From Pseudodesulfovibrio nedwellii (GTDB lineage: Bacteria; Desulfobacterota; Desulfovibrionia; Desulfovibrionales; Desulfovibrionaceae), in assembly GCF_027923765.1 (NCBI RefSeq), contig NZ_AP026709.1, positions 2,537,501-2,601,500 on the forward strand: a stretch of DNA of 64,000 nt. Direction: 5' to 3'. This document shows, piece by piece, positions 63,773-64,000 of the stretch (its first letter is position 1; each line of letters opens with the position of its first letter). The translations under genes and the position numbers were made by a program. The notes beneath the pieces were generated by a model, which saw only the letters and a list, made by a program, of their open reading frames with translations, searched no databases and was not told where the DNA came from.

Positions 63773-64000
63773 TTAATCCTTGTCGTAACGAAGAATATTA
63801 TCCGCTTCTTTCATACCTTTTTTTATCAACTCGTCGGCTAAATGAGCATACCGCTGGGTCATGGTCACAGTCTTGTGTCCAAGGATGTGTTGGAGTGTGT
63901 AAAGATCGACTTTGCCGGTGCTGATAAGCCTTGAAGCAAAAGTATGCCTTAGGTCGTGAGGGCGAATCTTTGGGCGCAACTTGGCAGCGGCCTTTATTCG
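63773..64000 (-). CDS. Tyrosine recombinase / phage integrase (5' part outside window)
   Basis: The last 75 residues of an integrase. Catalytic motifs: HDLRHTFASRLISTG with the HxxR pair, LQHILGHK, and the nucleophilic Tyr in TMTQRYAHLADELIKKG. Frame is open to the window edge. Reads leftward, its 3' end facing the restriction cassette. It may belong to the island begun at tRNA-Phe or to a further element to the right. Confidence 0.93.
   Translation of the reverse strand, partial: RIKAAAKLRPKIRPHDLRHTFASRLISTGKVDLYTLQHILGHKTVTMTQRYAHLADELIKKGMKEADNILRYDKD

Overview
The window looks like the replication-origin end of a chromosome from a Desulfovibrionaceae sulfate reducer, most likely Pseudodesulfovibrio or a close relative. 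The evidence is the gene mix: a DUF39 homocysteine-biosynthesis protein, an orange-protein-type cluster of ferredoxin-containing MinD ATPases and NifX-like proteins, tungsten aldehyde:ferredoxin oxidoreductase, DUF362 ferredoxins, and many chemoreceptors and periplasmic solute-binding sensors. The genus is inferred from context, not measured.

Layout. 1-1.6 kb: the 5' part of dnaA (minus strand, cut by the window edge) and an AT-rich, motif-rich gap that may be oriC. 1.6-9.1 kb: DUF39 gene, then a minus-strand run of ftsX, ftsE, pabC, pabB, pabA and a HTH regulator, plus a lipoprotein. 9.2-18.3 kb: glycosyltransferase, two chemoreceptors, an anti-sigma-kinase/GNAT fusion, a ComM-type ATPase and a solute-binding protein. 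18.4-22 kb: orp-like operon headed by its probable DUF134 repressor, with a palindromic operator candidate. 22-29.3 kb: solute-binding proteins, PACE and LysE exporters, a PAS-SpoIIE phosphatase, an MltF-like transglycosylase and a universal stress protein. 29.4-43 kb: a chemoreceptor with tandem periplasmic zinc-binding (CZB) domains, glnA, DUF362 ferredoxin protein, another chemoreceptor, HAD phosphatase, nfo, zupT, a zinc-type solute-binding pair and rlmN.

43.1-48.3 kb is an accessory block. It holds a truncated podovirus head module (scaffold, Bbp19-like protein, portal), a short RHS protein with a small membrane protein behind it, an orphan RHS-core fragment, and a duplicated promoter-like segment in front of both the phage and RHS genes. 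48.5-54.3 kb returns to core-like genes: diguanylate cyclase, glycosyltransferase, ferredoxin and AOR.

54.4-64 kb is a genomic island starting at tRNA-Phe(GAA). It carries a serine resolvase with a possible res site, a winged-helix protein with iteron-like repeats, a Bro-N protein and a restriction cassette: vsr, a C5-cytosine methyltransferase, an McrB-like AAA+ protein and a DUF2357/PD-(D/E)XK protein. That gene set resembles LlaJI-type restriction-modification. A tyrosine recombinase runs off the right edge.

Smaller patterns worth noting: the four chemoreceptors all end in a similar x-[FY]-x-[RK]-F tail; two dispersed hairpin repeat families occur in gaps, and in each the copies keep pairing although the stem sequence differs; one terminator stem sequence is reused at three unrelated places.
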